Shown: in pieces, positions 47,781-58,419 of the stretch
Layout: each line of letters opens with the position of its first letter
Numbering within the stretch: the first letter of the stretch is position 1
Position numbers and translations under genes: made by a program
The notes under the pieces: generated by a model
Database searches by the model: none
Told to the model about the DNA's origin: nothing
The model's input: only the letters and a program-made list of their open reading frames with translations
Source: Craterilacuibacter sp. RT1T
Lineage (GTDB): Bacteria > Pseudomonadota > Gammaproteobacteria > Burkholderiales > Chromobacteriaceae
Assembly: GCF_023502145.1 (NCBI RefSeq)
Contig: NZ_JAMFLI010000005.1
Span: 124,001-188,000 of the forward strand
Reading direction: 5' to 3'
Length of the DNA stretch: 64,000 nucleotides

Positions 47781-48482
47781 TCAATGACTGCGTGGCGCAA
47801 GATAAGCCAGATAGCGGCCTTCCAGTTGGCGGAACACCCGCACCAAACCCCATGTCAGCAACAGGTAGACCAGTGCAGCCGCGAGGAAGGGCTCGAACGG
47901 CATGTAGTAAGTCGAGTACAGACGGTCTGCCGCGCCGGTGATATCAAGCAGGGTGACGGTACTGGCCAGGCTGGTAGCGTGCAGCATCATCACCACCTCG
48001 TTGCTGTACGCAGGCAGGCTGCGGCGTAAGGCCGAGGGCAACAGGATGCGGCGGTACAGGGTGGCGCGGCTCATGCCCACACTCTTGGCGGCCTCGACTT
48101 CGCCATGGCTGGTGGCTCGGATGGCACCGGCCAGCATTTCGGTCGTGTAGGCGCAGGTATTGATCGCCAGCGCCAGCATGGCGCAAAAGCTGGCGTCGGA
48201 CAGCAAGGGCCAGGCCAGGCTGTCGCGCACCACGGCGAATTGCGACAAGCCGTAATAGATCAGATAAAGCTGCAACAGCATCGGCGTGCCGCGTATCACA
48301 TAGGTGTACAGCCAGACCGGACCGTACAGCAGCGGACTCTTGGCCACGCGCAATACCGACAGCGGCACGGATACCGCCAAGCCACAAGCCAGCGATACCA
48401 GCAACAGCTTGAGGGTTGTCAGCAAGCCGTCGGCGTAGAGCTTGAGATTGTCAGGCTCGATCAACATCGCGAAGTCCAGCAT
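47781..48482 (-). CDS. aotM: arginine/ornithine ABC transporter permease
   Basis: A 233-residue inner-membrane permease with about five helices and the importer EAA loop EVEAAKSVGMSRATLYRRILLP. YVIRGTPMLLQLYLIYYG is the typical HisM/ArtM-type sequence. Its ATG overlaps the aotQ stop codon by one base and is preceded by GGGAGAG inside aotQ, so the two permeases are translationally coupled. Confidence 0.92.
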   Translation of the reverse strand: MLDFAMLIEPDNLKLYADGLLTTLKLLLVSLACGLAVSVPLSVLRVAKSPLLYGPVWLYTYVIRGTPMLLQLYLIYYGLSQFAVVRDSLAWPLLSDASFCAMLALAINTCAYTTEMLAGAIRATSHGEVEAAKSVGMSRATLYRRILLPSALRRSLPAYSNEVVMMLHATSLASTVTLLDITGAADRLYSTYYMPFEPFLAAALVYLLLTWGLVRVFRQLEGRYLAYLAPRSH

Positions 48483-49168
48483 CAGATCTCTCCCATACGC
48501 ACGCCGGCCGAATAGCGCTTTTCCGCCCACTTCAGCAACAGCAAGGATACCGAGGTAATCGCCAGATAAACCGCACCGACCACCAGCAGATAGGTAAACG
48601 GTTCGCGGGTAGCGGCACCGGCTTCGCGGGCGCGGAACATCATGTCCTGCAGGCCGATAACCGACACCAAGGCGGTCGCCTTGGTCAGTACCAGCCAGTT
48701 ATTGGTGTAACCGGGAATGGCAAAACGTATCATCTGCGGCAGGATGATGCGCAAAAACACGCGGCTGCGTCCCATGCCGTAAGCCCAACCGGCTTCCCAC
48801 TGTCCTTTGGGCACCGCCATGATCGCGCCACGGAAGGTTTCCGACAGATAGGCGCCATAGATGAAACCCAGCGTCAGCACCCCGGCCATAAACTGGTTGA
48901 AATCCATGGCAGGCAAACCCAATGCCTCAAGCAGGGCATTGGCGGCAATCTGGCCACCGTAAAACACCAACAGCATCAACACCAGATCAGGCACCCCGCG
49001 TACCAGCGTAGAGTACGTCTCTGCCACCCGGCTCAACAGCAAATTGGGGGCCAGGCGGCAGGCGGCCCCCATCAGACCCAGCACCGTGGCAACGGCCAGC
49101 GAAGATAGCGCAATCTCTAGCGTGGTCGTCGCACCGGCAACGATATAACCCGTATAGCCTTCAAACAT
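48482..49168 (-). CDS. aotQ: arginine/ornithine ABC transporter permease
   Basis: A 228-residue partner of AotM: LVRGVPDLVLMLLVFYGGQ, then the EAA loop QWEAGWAYGMGRSRVFLRIILPQ, five predicted helices and a short basic C-terminus. The ATG at 49168 follows CAGGAGAG. Second gene of the aot operon after aotJ. Confidence 0.92.
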   Translation of the reverse strand: MFEGYTGYIVAGATTTLEIALSSLAVATVLGLMGAACRLAPNLLLSRVAETYSTLVRGVPDLVLMLLVFYGGQIAANALLEALGLPAMDFNQFMAGVLTLGFIYGAYLSETFRGAIMAVPKGQWEAGWAYGMGRSRVFLRIILPQMIRFAIPGYTNNWLVLTKATALVSVIGLQDMMFRAREAGAATREPFTYLLVVGAVYLAITSVSLLLLKWAEKRYSAGVRMGEI

Positions 49169-49240
49169 CGGCCGCTCTCCTGAAAGTCGTCAGGCTGGCC
49201 GCCTTGCGGCAACCAGCCTGTGCATACCAAAGCGCGCAGC

Positions 49241-50014
49241 TTAAGCGCCGTAAGCGTCGAAATTGAAGTGCTTGTCATTCACCTTCTTGTAGGTGCCGTT
49301 GGCACGAATGGCCTTGATGGCGCCATTGAAGCCATTGCGCAAATCATCGTCGCCTTTACGCACCGCGATGCCGGCACCCTGGCCGAAGATTGCCGGATCC
49401 TTCAGCACAGGGCCGACGAAGGCGTAGCCCTTGCCTTCCGGCTTTTTCAGGAAGCCGACCGAGCTCTCCACGCTGTCAGCGGAGGTCGCGTCCAAGCGAC
49501 CTGCAGCCAGATCCATGTAGACCTGCTGGGTGCTGTCGTAAGGCACGACAATGGCGCCCGCCGGTGCGTAATATTTCTGTGCGTATTTCTCGTGGGTCGA
49601 CGCCTTGAGCACACCCAGACGCTTGCCCTTGAGGCTGGCCGGGGTGCCGGAGATCGAGCCGGCCTTGGCGATCAGACGCGCCGGGGTGTGGTAGTACTTG
49701 TCGGTGAAGTCGACCGCCTTCTTGCGCTCGTCGGTAATCGACATCGACGAAATAATCGCATCGTATTTTTTGGCGTTCAGCGCCGGGATGATCCCCTTCC
49801 ACTCCTGCTCGACAAACACGCACTTGGCCTTCATCTGAGCGCACAGGGCATTGGCCATATCAATATCGAAACCGACCAGCTTGCCGTCCGGCGACTTGTA
49901 AGCGAACGGCTCGTAAGCGGCCTCGACGCCTATGCGAATTTGTTTAGGCTGCTCGGCCAAAGCCAGACCGGAACAGGACAGGGCCAGCGCAACGGATACG
50001 GCAAGCTTCTTCAT
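49241..50014 (-). CDS. aotJ: arginine/ornithine periplasmic binding protein
   Basis: A 257-residue solute-binding protein of the ArgT/HisJ family with signal peptide MKKLAVSVALALSCSGLALA. IRIGVEAAYEPFAYKSPDGKLVGFDIDMA (the family signature, start quoted) leads the mature part, followed by VEQEWKGIIPALNAKKYDAI. Of two in-frame ATGs, 50014 is preferred because GGAG then has eight-base spacing; from 50020 it would be too close. First gene of the aot-argR-aru unit; 358 bp of non-coding DNA lie upstream. Confidence 0.93.
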   Translation of the reverse strand: MKKLAVSVALALSCSGLALAEQPKQIRIGVEAAYEPFAYKSPDGKLVGFDIDMANALCAQMKAKCVFVEQEWKGIIPALNAKKYDAIISSMSITDERKKAVDFTDKYYHTPARLIAKAGSISGTPASLKGKRLGVLKASTHEKYAQKYYAPAGAIVVPYDSTQQVYMDLAAGRLDATSADSVESSVGFLKKPEGKGYAFVGPVLKDPAIFGQGAGIAVRKGDDDLRNGFNGAIKAIRANGTYKKVNDKHFNFDAYGA

Positions 50015-50128
50015 CTGCATTTCTCCTTGAAAGTCATCCGGCCCGCTCTTGTCACGACGGTTTAGCCGGTTAATCAGTGCCATGGACACTGGAATGTGCA
50101 GACGGATTAAAGCACCGCTGATGCCAAC

Positions 50129-50160
50129 CCTTGTTACAGCGAGGCGACAACTTGTTACAT
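50129..50160 (-). promoter_or_regulatory. candidate ArgR operator upstream of aotJ
   Basis: On the minus strand TGTCGC (50149-50144), eight bases, then AA (50135-50134), an exact TGTCGC-N8-AA. The neighbouring octamer TTGTTACA occurs twice on the plus strand (50131-50138 and 50152-50159), 21 bp apart, which is two helical turns as expected for tandem AraC-family half-sites. It is about 115-145 bp before the aotJ start codon. Confidence 0.55.
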
Positions 50161-50296
50161 CGATATTAATTTGCCATAGACCATACGCGTACCGGGTATC
50201 ACGGCATCGCGCTCTGGAGCAACGTTCGACGGCAATCAAACCTCTCCCACCCCAAGCCCCCCAGAGAAGAGCGCCCCATCCTTGCGACAGATCCGC

Positions 50297-50327
50297 TTGA
50301 CCTTGCCACGATGGCAAGGTTCAGACT
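50297..50327 (+). promoter_or_regulatory. CueR-type operator/promoter of copZ
   Basis: TTGACC (50297-50302) and CAGACT (50322-50327) are separated by 19 bp, the long spacer of MerR-family promoters. The dyad ACCTTGCCA / TGGCAAGGT (50300-50320) is centred in the spacer and resembles the E. coli copA CueR site. Confidence 0.88.
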
Positions 50328-50372
50328 GCAATCACGGCCAAATCCGGCCGCATTCAGCGTAAAGGAAATACC

Positions 50373-50570
50373 ATGCATCATGTACAAATCGACAACCTCC
50401 ATTGCGGCGGCTGCATCGCCAGAGTGACCCGTGCCCTGCAGCAACTGGACGAACACGCCAGCGTCGACATCAACCGCGAAAGCGGCCGTGCCCGCATCGA
50501 AACGACCACGTCGCTGGCCAGCGTGTGCGAACAACTGGGCAAAAGCGGCTACCCGGCCCGACCCGTCTGA
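50373..50570 (+). CDS. copZ: copper chaperone, CopZ-like HMA protein
   Basis: A 65-residue HMA domain protein carrying Cu(I) in the cytoplasm, probably to CopA. The metal site is Cys11 and Cys14 in NLHCGGC, where most CopZ proteins have MxCxxC, so the usual Met is His. GYPARPV closes the fold. The ATG at 50373 follows AAAGGAAA. It has its own CueR-type promoter and is followed 147 bp later by copA. Confidence 0.88.
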   Translation: MHHVQIDNLHCGGCIARVTRALQQLDEHASVDINRESGRARIETTTSLASVCEQLGKSGYPARPV

Positions 50571-50655
50571 AGCGTTGCCACGCCGGACCGTCACCAGCCC
50601 CTGCCGACAGGGGCGATGTCCATTCGCCAGCGGCTAGCCCCGATCACCAGCGGGC

Positions 50656-50686
50656 TTGACCTTGCCACGATGGCAAGGTCGATGCT
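50656..50686 (+). promoter_or_regulatory. CueR-type operator/promoter of copA
   Basis: The same 21-bp dyad as at 50300-50320 occurs at 50659-50679, again starting inside TTGACC (50656-50661) and with a 19-bp spacer to GATGCT (50681-50686). Identity of the two 21-bp sequences is complete. Confidence 0.85.
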
Positions 50687-50716
50687 GGTACAACAGCCAC
50701 TACCGGAGTCTGCATC

Positions 50717-53113
<2,397 letters not shown>

Positions 53114-53154
53114 ACCCGCGGCGGGCATGCCCGCCGTTTCGACAGGAGTCGCAC

Positions 53155-53574
53155 ATGAATATCGGCCAGGCGGCGGATCACAGCGGCGTTTCCGCCAAGA
53201 TGATCCGTCATTACGAAAGCATCGGCTTGATCCAGCCGGGCCAGCGCAGCGCCGCCGGCTATCGCCAGTACAGCGAGCGCGACGTGCATCTGCTGCGCTT
53301 TATCGGCCAGGCCCGCAAGCTGGGCTTCCCGCTGGAGCAGATCCGCCTGCTGCTGTCGCTGTGGCAGGACAGCCAGCGCAGCAGTGCCGACGTTAAACAA
53401 CTGGCGGCGGCGCATATCGCCGAGCTGGACCAGCGCATCCGCGAACTGAGCGCAATGCGCGACGCCCTGTCCACGCTGGCGGCCGGCTGCGCCGGCGACG
53501 CCCGCCCCGACTGCCCCATCCTGCAAGGGCTGGCGCAACAAGGCGGCCACTGCGCGCACCCGGCGCGAGCCTAA
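53155..53574 (+). CDS. cueR: Cu(I)-responsive MerR-family regulator CueR
   Basis: A 139-residue MerR-type activator: N-terminal winged helix (MNIGQAADHSGVSAKMIRHYE), dimerisation helix and a metal-binding loop with Cys112 and Cys120, plus Ser77, the same positions as in E. coli CueR and typical of monovalent-metal sensors. The ATG at 53155 follows CAGGAG. The last four residues and the stop codon lie in a 35-bp stretch that matches the end of the dispersed element at 59571 in reverse orientation, so the C-terminus may have been rewritten by it. Confidence 0.95.
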   Translation: MNIGQAADHSGVSAKMIRHYESIGLIQPGQRSAAGYRQYSERDVHLLRFIGQARKLGFPLEQIRLLLSLWQDSQRSSADVKQLAAAHIAELDQRIRELSAMRDALSTLAAGCAGDARPDCPILQGLAQQGGHCAHPARA

Positions 53575-53594
53575 CGGGGATGGGTCGCTGACGC
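53560..53594 (-). repeat. 35-bp fragment of the dispersed element
   Basis: On the minus strand this matches 59591-59625 of the copy-2 element at 34 of 35 positions. It covers only the first part of the element; nothing downstream of it in the element is present here. Confidence 0.75.
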
Positions 53595-53654
53595 ATGAGT
53601 CGCATGCATCACATGCCATAAATACCCACTGCTAACGGGTACATCAACAAACAA

Positions 53655-53676
53655 AAGGCAGCCCGCAGGCTGCCTT
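53655..53676. terminator. hairpin between cueR and thrC
   Basis: AAGGCAGCC pairs with GGCTGCCTT around loop CGCA, preceded by an A run on the plus strand (a T run for the minus strand). It lies between the converging cueR and thrC and best fits thrC termination. Confidence 0.75.
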
Positions 53677-53702
53677 GAAAGAACACCAGAGCGTGATGCC
53701 GC

Positions 53703-55109
53703 TTACGCCAAGGCGTGCGCCACGTAAGACTTGACCGCTGCCGCGTCGGCACCGAACTCGACCACGCGTTGCGGCAAGTCTTCTATGCCCTCGAAACCGG
53801 CCGGGCGTGGCGGCTCGCGATCCAGCGCCTCGCGTATGGTTTCGGCGAACTTGGCCGGCAGTGCGGTTTCCAGGCAGACTACGGTTTCACCGGCCACACG
53901 CAGTTCGCGTGCAACCTTTACCCCGTCGGCGGTATGGGTGTCGAGCACGCGCGCGTCTTCACGATCGACCTGACGGATGGTGGCCAGACGGTCGGCGTGA
54001 GAGCTGGCGCCGGACACAAAGCCGAATACCCCATGCACCGCATCCAGCTGCGCCGACAGATCGAAGCCGCGCCCGGCATCAACCTCGCGCCACAGCGCGG
54101 CAACCTTGTCGCCATCGCGCCCGACCAGATCGAACACAAAGCGCTCGAAGTTGGACGCCTTGGAAATATCCATGGACGGGCTGGAAGTAACAAAAGTCTG
54201 CTCGGTGCTGCGCGGACGATAGACGCCGGTCTTGAAAAACTCGTCCAGCACATCGTTTTCATTGGTGGCAACGATCAGGCGCGCCACCGGCAGCCCCATC
54301 TGGCGCGCGATATGGCCGGCGCAGACATTGCCGAAGTTGCCCGACGGCACGCAGAAGCTGACTTGTTCGTCGTTGCTCGCGGTCGCGTTAAAGTAGCCGG
54401 CGAAGTAGTACACCACCTGCGCCACCACCCGCGCCCAGTTGATCGAGTTGACCGTGCCGATCTTGTAGGCGGCCTTAAAAGCGTGGTCGTTCTGCACCGC
54501 CTTCACGATGTCCTGACAGTCGTCGAACATGCCGTCGATGGCGATATTGTGGATATTGGCATCCGTCAGGCTGAACATCTGCGCGCGCTGGAAGGCGCTC
54601 ATCTTGCCCTTGGGCGAGAGCATGAACACATTGACCCCGGCCTTGCCGCGCAGCGCATATTCCGCCGCCGAGCCGGTGTCACCCGAAGTCGCGCCCAGAA
54701 TATTCAGCGTCTCGCCACGCTGGGAGAGCACATACTCGAACAGCTGGCCAAGGAACTGCATCGCCATATCCTTGAACGCCAGGGTCGGGCCGTTGGACAG
54801 TTCCAGAATCTTCAGCCCGTCGTGCAGCGTCTTCACCGGCGTGATGGCCTCGGAGCCGAACACTTCGCGGGTATAGGTGCGATCCAGCATGGCTTTCAGG
54901 TCGGCCGGCGGAATGTCGGTGGCGAACAGGCTGAGAATCTCGAACGCCAGATCGGCGTAACTCAGGCCGCGCCAGGCATTAAGCGTAGCGCGGTCGATTT
55001 GCGGGTAAGACTCGGGCAAAGCCAGACCGCCATCGGGCGCCAAGCCCATCAAGATGGTGTCGGAAAACGCAAGCGGCGCCATCTGGCCGCGGGTGCTGAT
55101 GTACTTCAT
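53703..55109 (-). CDS. thrC: threonine synthase
   Basis: Converts O-phosphohomoserine to threonine with PLP. The 468-residue protein begins MKYISTRGQMAPLAFSDTIL, carries the PLP lysine in NGPTLAFKDMAMQFLG (Lys113) and GATSGDTGSAAEYALRGK, and VCVPSGNFGNVCAGHIA-type phosphate loop (here FCVPSGNFGNVC). Length fits the longer, fungal-like class common in proteobacteria. The ATG at 55109 follows AAGAGA. It lies 17 bp after the GNAT gene and belongs to the alaA-hom-GNAT-thrC unit. Confidence 0.96.
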   Translation of the reverse strand: MKYISTRGQMAPLAFSDTILMGLAPDGGLALPESYPQIDRATLNAWRGLSYADLAFEILSLFATDIPPADLKAMLDRTYTREVFGSEAITPVKTLHDGLKILELSNGPTLAFKDMAMQFLGQLFEYVLSQRGETLNILGATSGDTGSAAEYALRGKAGVNVFMLSPKGKMSAFQRAQMFSLTDANIHNIAIDGMFDDCQDIVKAVQNDHAFKAAYKIGTVNSINWARVVAQVVYYFAGYFNATASNDEQVSFCVPSGNFGNVCAGHIARQMGLPVARLIVATNENDVLDEFFKTGVYRPRSTEQTFVTSSPSMDISKASNFERFVFDLVGRDGDKVAALWREVDAGRGFDLSAQLDAVHGVFGFVSGASSHADRLATIRQVDREDARVLDTHTADGVKVARELRVAGETVVCLETALPAKFAETIREALDREPPRPAGFEGIEDLPQRVVEFGADAAAVKSYVAHALA

Positions 55110-55126
55110 GGTTTCTCTTTTATTGT

Positions 55127-55639
55127 CTATTGCAGATGCTTGCCCAGATAAAGCAGGCTGCGGCGCACGCCATCGAGCTCGGCCACATCGGGCAGCTCGC
55201 CCCAGCGCGCATAGCCGTGCTTGCCAAACAGCGCAACCGATGGCGCGTTATGCGCGAACACCAGCCCGACCAGGGTACGGATACCGAGCGCGGGCGCGGC
55301 CTCCCCGGCAAAACGCAACAGCTGTCCGCCCAGACCCTGGCCGCGGGCGGCCGGGCCGAGGTAAATACTGACTTCGGCTGTGGCGCTGTAGGCGGCGCGG
55401 CTATGAAACGCCGACAGACTCATCCAGCCGATCAGCGCGCCATCCTGCTCCACCACCCAGATCGGGTGCTGCGCCGGGCTATGTGCGGCAAACCACGCCT
55501 CGCGCTCGGCCACGCTCACCGGCGTAAGATCCGCCGTCACCATGCGCGAGGCCACCGTCGAGTTGTAGATCGCGACGATGGCCGGCAAATCGTCACGCGT
55601 GGCGTGACGGATGCCCAGCTCAAGCGCCAGCTCAGCCAT
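55127..55639 (-). CDS. GNAT acetyltransferase, phosphinothricin/methionine-sulfoximine type
   Basis: A 170-residue N-acetyltransferase: IRHATRDDLPAIVAIYNSTV, the Pat/MnaT-type start, then EVSIYLGPAARGQGLGGQLL with the acetyl-CoA-binding RGQGLG loop, and LVGLVFAHNAPSVALFGKHGY. Such enzymes acetylate methionine sulfoximine, phosphinothricin or related amino acids. The ATG overlaps the hom stop codon by eight bases, so it is translated with homoserine dehydrogenase and sits inside the threonine unit for unknown reasons. Confidence 0.87.
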   Translation of the reverse strand: MAELALELGIRHATRDDLPAIVAIYNSTVASRMVTADLTPVSVAEREAWFAAHSPAQHPIWVVEQDGALIGWMSLSAFHSRAAYSATAEVSIYLGPAARGQGLGGQLLRFAGEAAPALGIRTLVGLVFAHNAPSVALFGKHGYARWGELPDVAELDGVRRSLLYLGKHLQ

Positions 55640-56942
55640 TGAGCTCTTCCATGCGCAGGCGCACCACCGGTGCGTTGACGCTGTCCAGCGCCTCGATGGC
55701 GGCGATGGCGGCGTTGACCTGCTTCTCCACCACGCGGTGGGTCAGCAGCACGATCTCGGCCGAACCATCGGACACCGATCCCTTCTGGATCACGGCTTCG
55801 ATGGAAATATCGTTGTCGGCCAACAAGCCGGTGATCTTGGCCAAGACGCCCGCGCGATCGCTGGCGCTGATACGCAGATAGTAGGAGCTGACCACTTCAT
55901 CCATAGGCAGGATGCGCAAATCTTTCAGCTGATCGGGCTGGAACGCCAGATGCGGCACGCGATGCTCGGGGTCGGCGGTCAACAGGCGGGTGACGTCGAC
56001 AATATCGGCCACCACGGCGGAAGCGGTTGGCAGCGCGCCGGCACCGGCGCCGTAGTACAGGGTCGGGCCGATGGCGTCGCCCTTGGCCAGCACCGCATTC
56101 ATCACGCCGTTCACATTGGCGATCAGGCGGCCCTCCGGAATCAGCGTCGGATGCACGCGCAGCTCAACACCGGCTTCGGTGTGGCGGGTCAGGCCCAACA
56201 GCTTGACGCGGTAGCCCAACTCTTCGGCGTACTTGATATCCCGGCCTTGCAGCTGGCTGATGCCTTCGAGGTAGCAATGCTCGAAATTCATCGGGATGCC
56301 GAACGCGATGGAAGCCATGATGGTCAGCTTGTGACCGGCGTCGTGGCCTTCCACATCGAATGTCGGATCGGCTTCGGCATAACCCAGACGCTGCGCCTCG
56401 GAGAGCACCTCGGCAAAGCCGCTGCCCTTCTCGCGCATTTCGGTCAGGATGAAGTTGGAGGTGCCGTTGATAATGCCGGCGATCCACTCGATGCGGTTGG
56501 CGCTCAGGCCTTCGCGCAAGGCCTTGATAATCGGGATGCCGCCGGCCACGGCCGCTTCAAACGCCACCATCACGCCTTTTTCCTGCGCGCGGGCAAAGAT
56601 TTCATTGCCGTGCAGCGCCAACAGCTTCTTGTTGGCAGTGACCACATGCTTGCCGTTGGCGATGGCCTGCAATACCAGATCCTTGGCGATGGTATCGCCG
56701 CCGATCAGCTCGACCACAATATCGACCTCGGGGTGATTCACGATGGCGAAAGCGTCATCCACCAGCTCGACCTCGGGGCCGACCGCCTCGCGCGCGCGCT
56801 CAAGATCGCGGTTGGCGGCCATAAACAGGCGGATTTCACGCCCGGCACGGCGGCTGATTTCGTCCGCATTGCGTTTAAGCACGACGGCGGTGCCACCACC
56901 TACCGTCCCTACCCCCATCAGGCCAATATTGATCGGCTTCAT
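55632..56942 (-). CDS. hom: homoserine dehydrogenase
   Basis: Reduces aspartate semialdehyde to homoserine, the branch point to threonine and methionine. The 436-residue protein has the NAD(P) motif GLMGVGTVGGGTAVVL at the N-terminus, the catalytic region FEAAVAGGIPIIKALREGL and GIINGTSNFILTEM, and a C-terminal ACT domain (YYLRISASDRAGVLAKITGL) that usually gives feedback by threonine. Good match to monofunctional bacterial enzymes. Located between alaA (81 bp upstream) and the GNAT gene, which overlaps its 3' end. Confidence 0.96.
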   Translation of the reverse strand: MKPINIGLMGVGTVGGGTAVVLKRNADEISRRAGREIRLFMAANRDLERAREAVGPEVELVDDAFAIVNHPEVDIVVELIGGDTIAKDLVLQAIANGKHVVTANKKLLALHGNEIFARAQEKGVMVAFEAAVAGGIPIIKALREGLSANRIEWIAGIINGTSNFILTEMREKGSGFAEVLSEAQRLGYAEADPTFDVEGHDAGHKLTIMASIAFGIPMNFEHCYLEGISQLQGRDIKYAEELGYRVKLLGLTRHTEAGVELRVHPTLIPEGRLIANVNGVMNAVLAKGDAIGPTLYYGAGAGALPTASAVVADIVDVTRLLTADPEHRVPHLAFQPDQLKDLRILPMDEVVSSYYLRISASDRAGVLAKITGLLADNDISIEAVIQKGSVSDGSAEIVLLTHRVVEKQVNAAIAAIEALDSVNAPVVRLRMEELNG

Positions 56943-57023
56943 ATCCTAAGCTCCTATGCTTGTTTTATTGTTGCCAGCAGGGCGCACCGCCGTGCCCCTG
57001 CTCAAGTCTGCATCGCGCTGCGC

Positions 57024-58253
57024 TTAGTTGGTACCGTGGCGCAGGCGGTAGTTTTCCAGGAAGTGCCCGAGGCGCCCCAGTGCCTCGGTCAGATCATCCG
57101 TATTGGGTAGAAATACCACGCGGAAGTGATCCGGCGCAATCCAGTTAAACCCGGTGCCCTGCACCAGCAACACTTTTTCCTGTTGCAGCAACTCGAGAAT
57201 GAACTGCTGGTCGTTGATGATCGGATACACCTCGGGGTCCAGACGCGGGAACATATACAAGGCTCCCATCGGCTTGACACAGGACACGCCGGGCATATCG
57301 GTCAGCATCTGGTAGGCCAGATCGCGCTGGCGCGCCAGACGCCCGCCCGGCGCCACCAGATCATTAATGCTCTGATAGCCGCCCAGCGCAGTCTGAATCG
57401 CATACTGACCCGGCACATTGGCGCACAAACGCATCGAGGCCAGCATATTCAGCCCCTCGATATAATCCTTGGCGTGATGCTTGTCGCCCGACACCGACAT
57501 CCAGCCGGCACGATAGCCGCAGGCGCGATAGTTCTTGGACAGGCCGTTCATGGTGATGCACAGCACATCGGAAGCGAGGCTGGCGATGGACACATGCTTG
57601 GCCTCGTCGTACAGCACCTTGTCGTAGATTTCGTCGGCGTAGACGATCAGCTGATGGGTGCGCGCCACCTCGAGAATCTGCTCCAGCAGCTCCTTGGGGT
57701 AGATGGCACCGGTCGGATTATTGGGGTTGATCACCACGATGGCACGCGTCTGCGGCGTGATCTTGGCCTTGATGTCTTCGATATCGGGAAACCAGCCACG
57801 GTTTTCGTCGCACACATAATGCACGGCGCGACCGCCGGACAGGCTGACCGCAGCTGTCCACAGCGGATAGTCGGGTGCCGGCACCAGCACTTCGTCGCCA
57901 TTGTCGAGCAAGGCCTGCATCGCCATCACGATCAGCTCGGACACGCCGTTGCCGATATAGATGTCCTCCAGCCCCACCCCCGGAATATTCTTTTCCTGGG
58001 TGTAATGCATGATGGCCTTGCGCGCGGCAAACAGCCCCTTGGAGTCGACATAGCCCGAGGCGTTTTGCAGATTGGCGATCATGTCGGCATTGATTTCGTC
58101 CGGTGCATAAAAGCCGAACGGCGCCGGGTTGCCGATATTGAGCTTGATGATGCGATGGCCTTCTTCTTCCATCTTCTTGGCGTGCTCAAGCACCGGACCA
58201 CGGATGTCGTAGCAAACGTTGGCGAGTTTCTGGGATTTACGGATAGCTTGCAT
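57024..58253 (-). CDS. alaA: alanine transaminase, AlaA type
   Basis: A 409-residue class I/II aminotransferase making alanine from pyruvate and glutamate. The start MQAIRKSQKLANVCYDIRGP, LNIGNPAPFGFYAPDEI, INPNNPTGAIYP, YADEIYDKVLYD and the PLP lysine in MNGLSKNYRACGYRAGW closely follow E. coli AlaA. The ATG at 58253 is chosen for this N-terminal match; the frame continues 16 codons upstream. First gene of the unit with hom and thrC. Confidence 0.92.
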   Translation of the reverse strand: MQAIRKSQKLANVCYDIRGPVLEHAKKMEEEGHRIIKLNIGNPAPFGFYAPDEINADMIANLQNASGYVDSKGLFAARKAIMHYTQEKNIPGVGLEDIYIGNGVSELIVMAMQALLDNGDEVLVPAPDYPLWTAAVSLSGGRAVHYVCDENRGWFPDIEDIKAKITPQTRAIVVINPNNPTGAIYPKELLEQILEVARTHQLIVYADEIYDKVLYDEAKHVSIASLASDVLCITMNGLSKNYRACGYRAGWMSVSGDKHHAKDYIEGLNMLASMRLCANVPGQYAIQTALGGYQSINDLVAPGGRLARQRDLAYQMLTDMPGVSCVKPMGALYMFPRLDPEVYPIINDQQFILELLQQEKVLLVQGTGFNWIAPDHFRVVFLPNTDDLTEALGRLGHFLENYRLRHGTN

Positions 58254-58419
58254 ATCGGGTGTCGGTCCTTGCCGACCATGCCCGGCCGCGCAGCAGGACA
58301 TGATTCGGGAGAGTCAAAATAGCGGACTCACGCCCAGCGTGAGTCGAGTCATTTATAATCCTATCCCAAATCGGTGCTGCGCTGCACTAGCCTCTTCACT
58401 CAGCCTTACGGACACGCAT

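Noticed and set aside
50597-50614. A terminator between copZ and copA (GCCCCTG/CAGGGGC hairpin)
   Set aside because: The stem is good but no T run follows, and a hairpin at this place could as well be a chance feature of GC-rich DNA.
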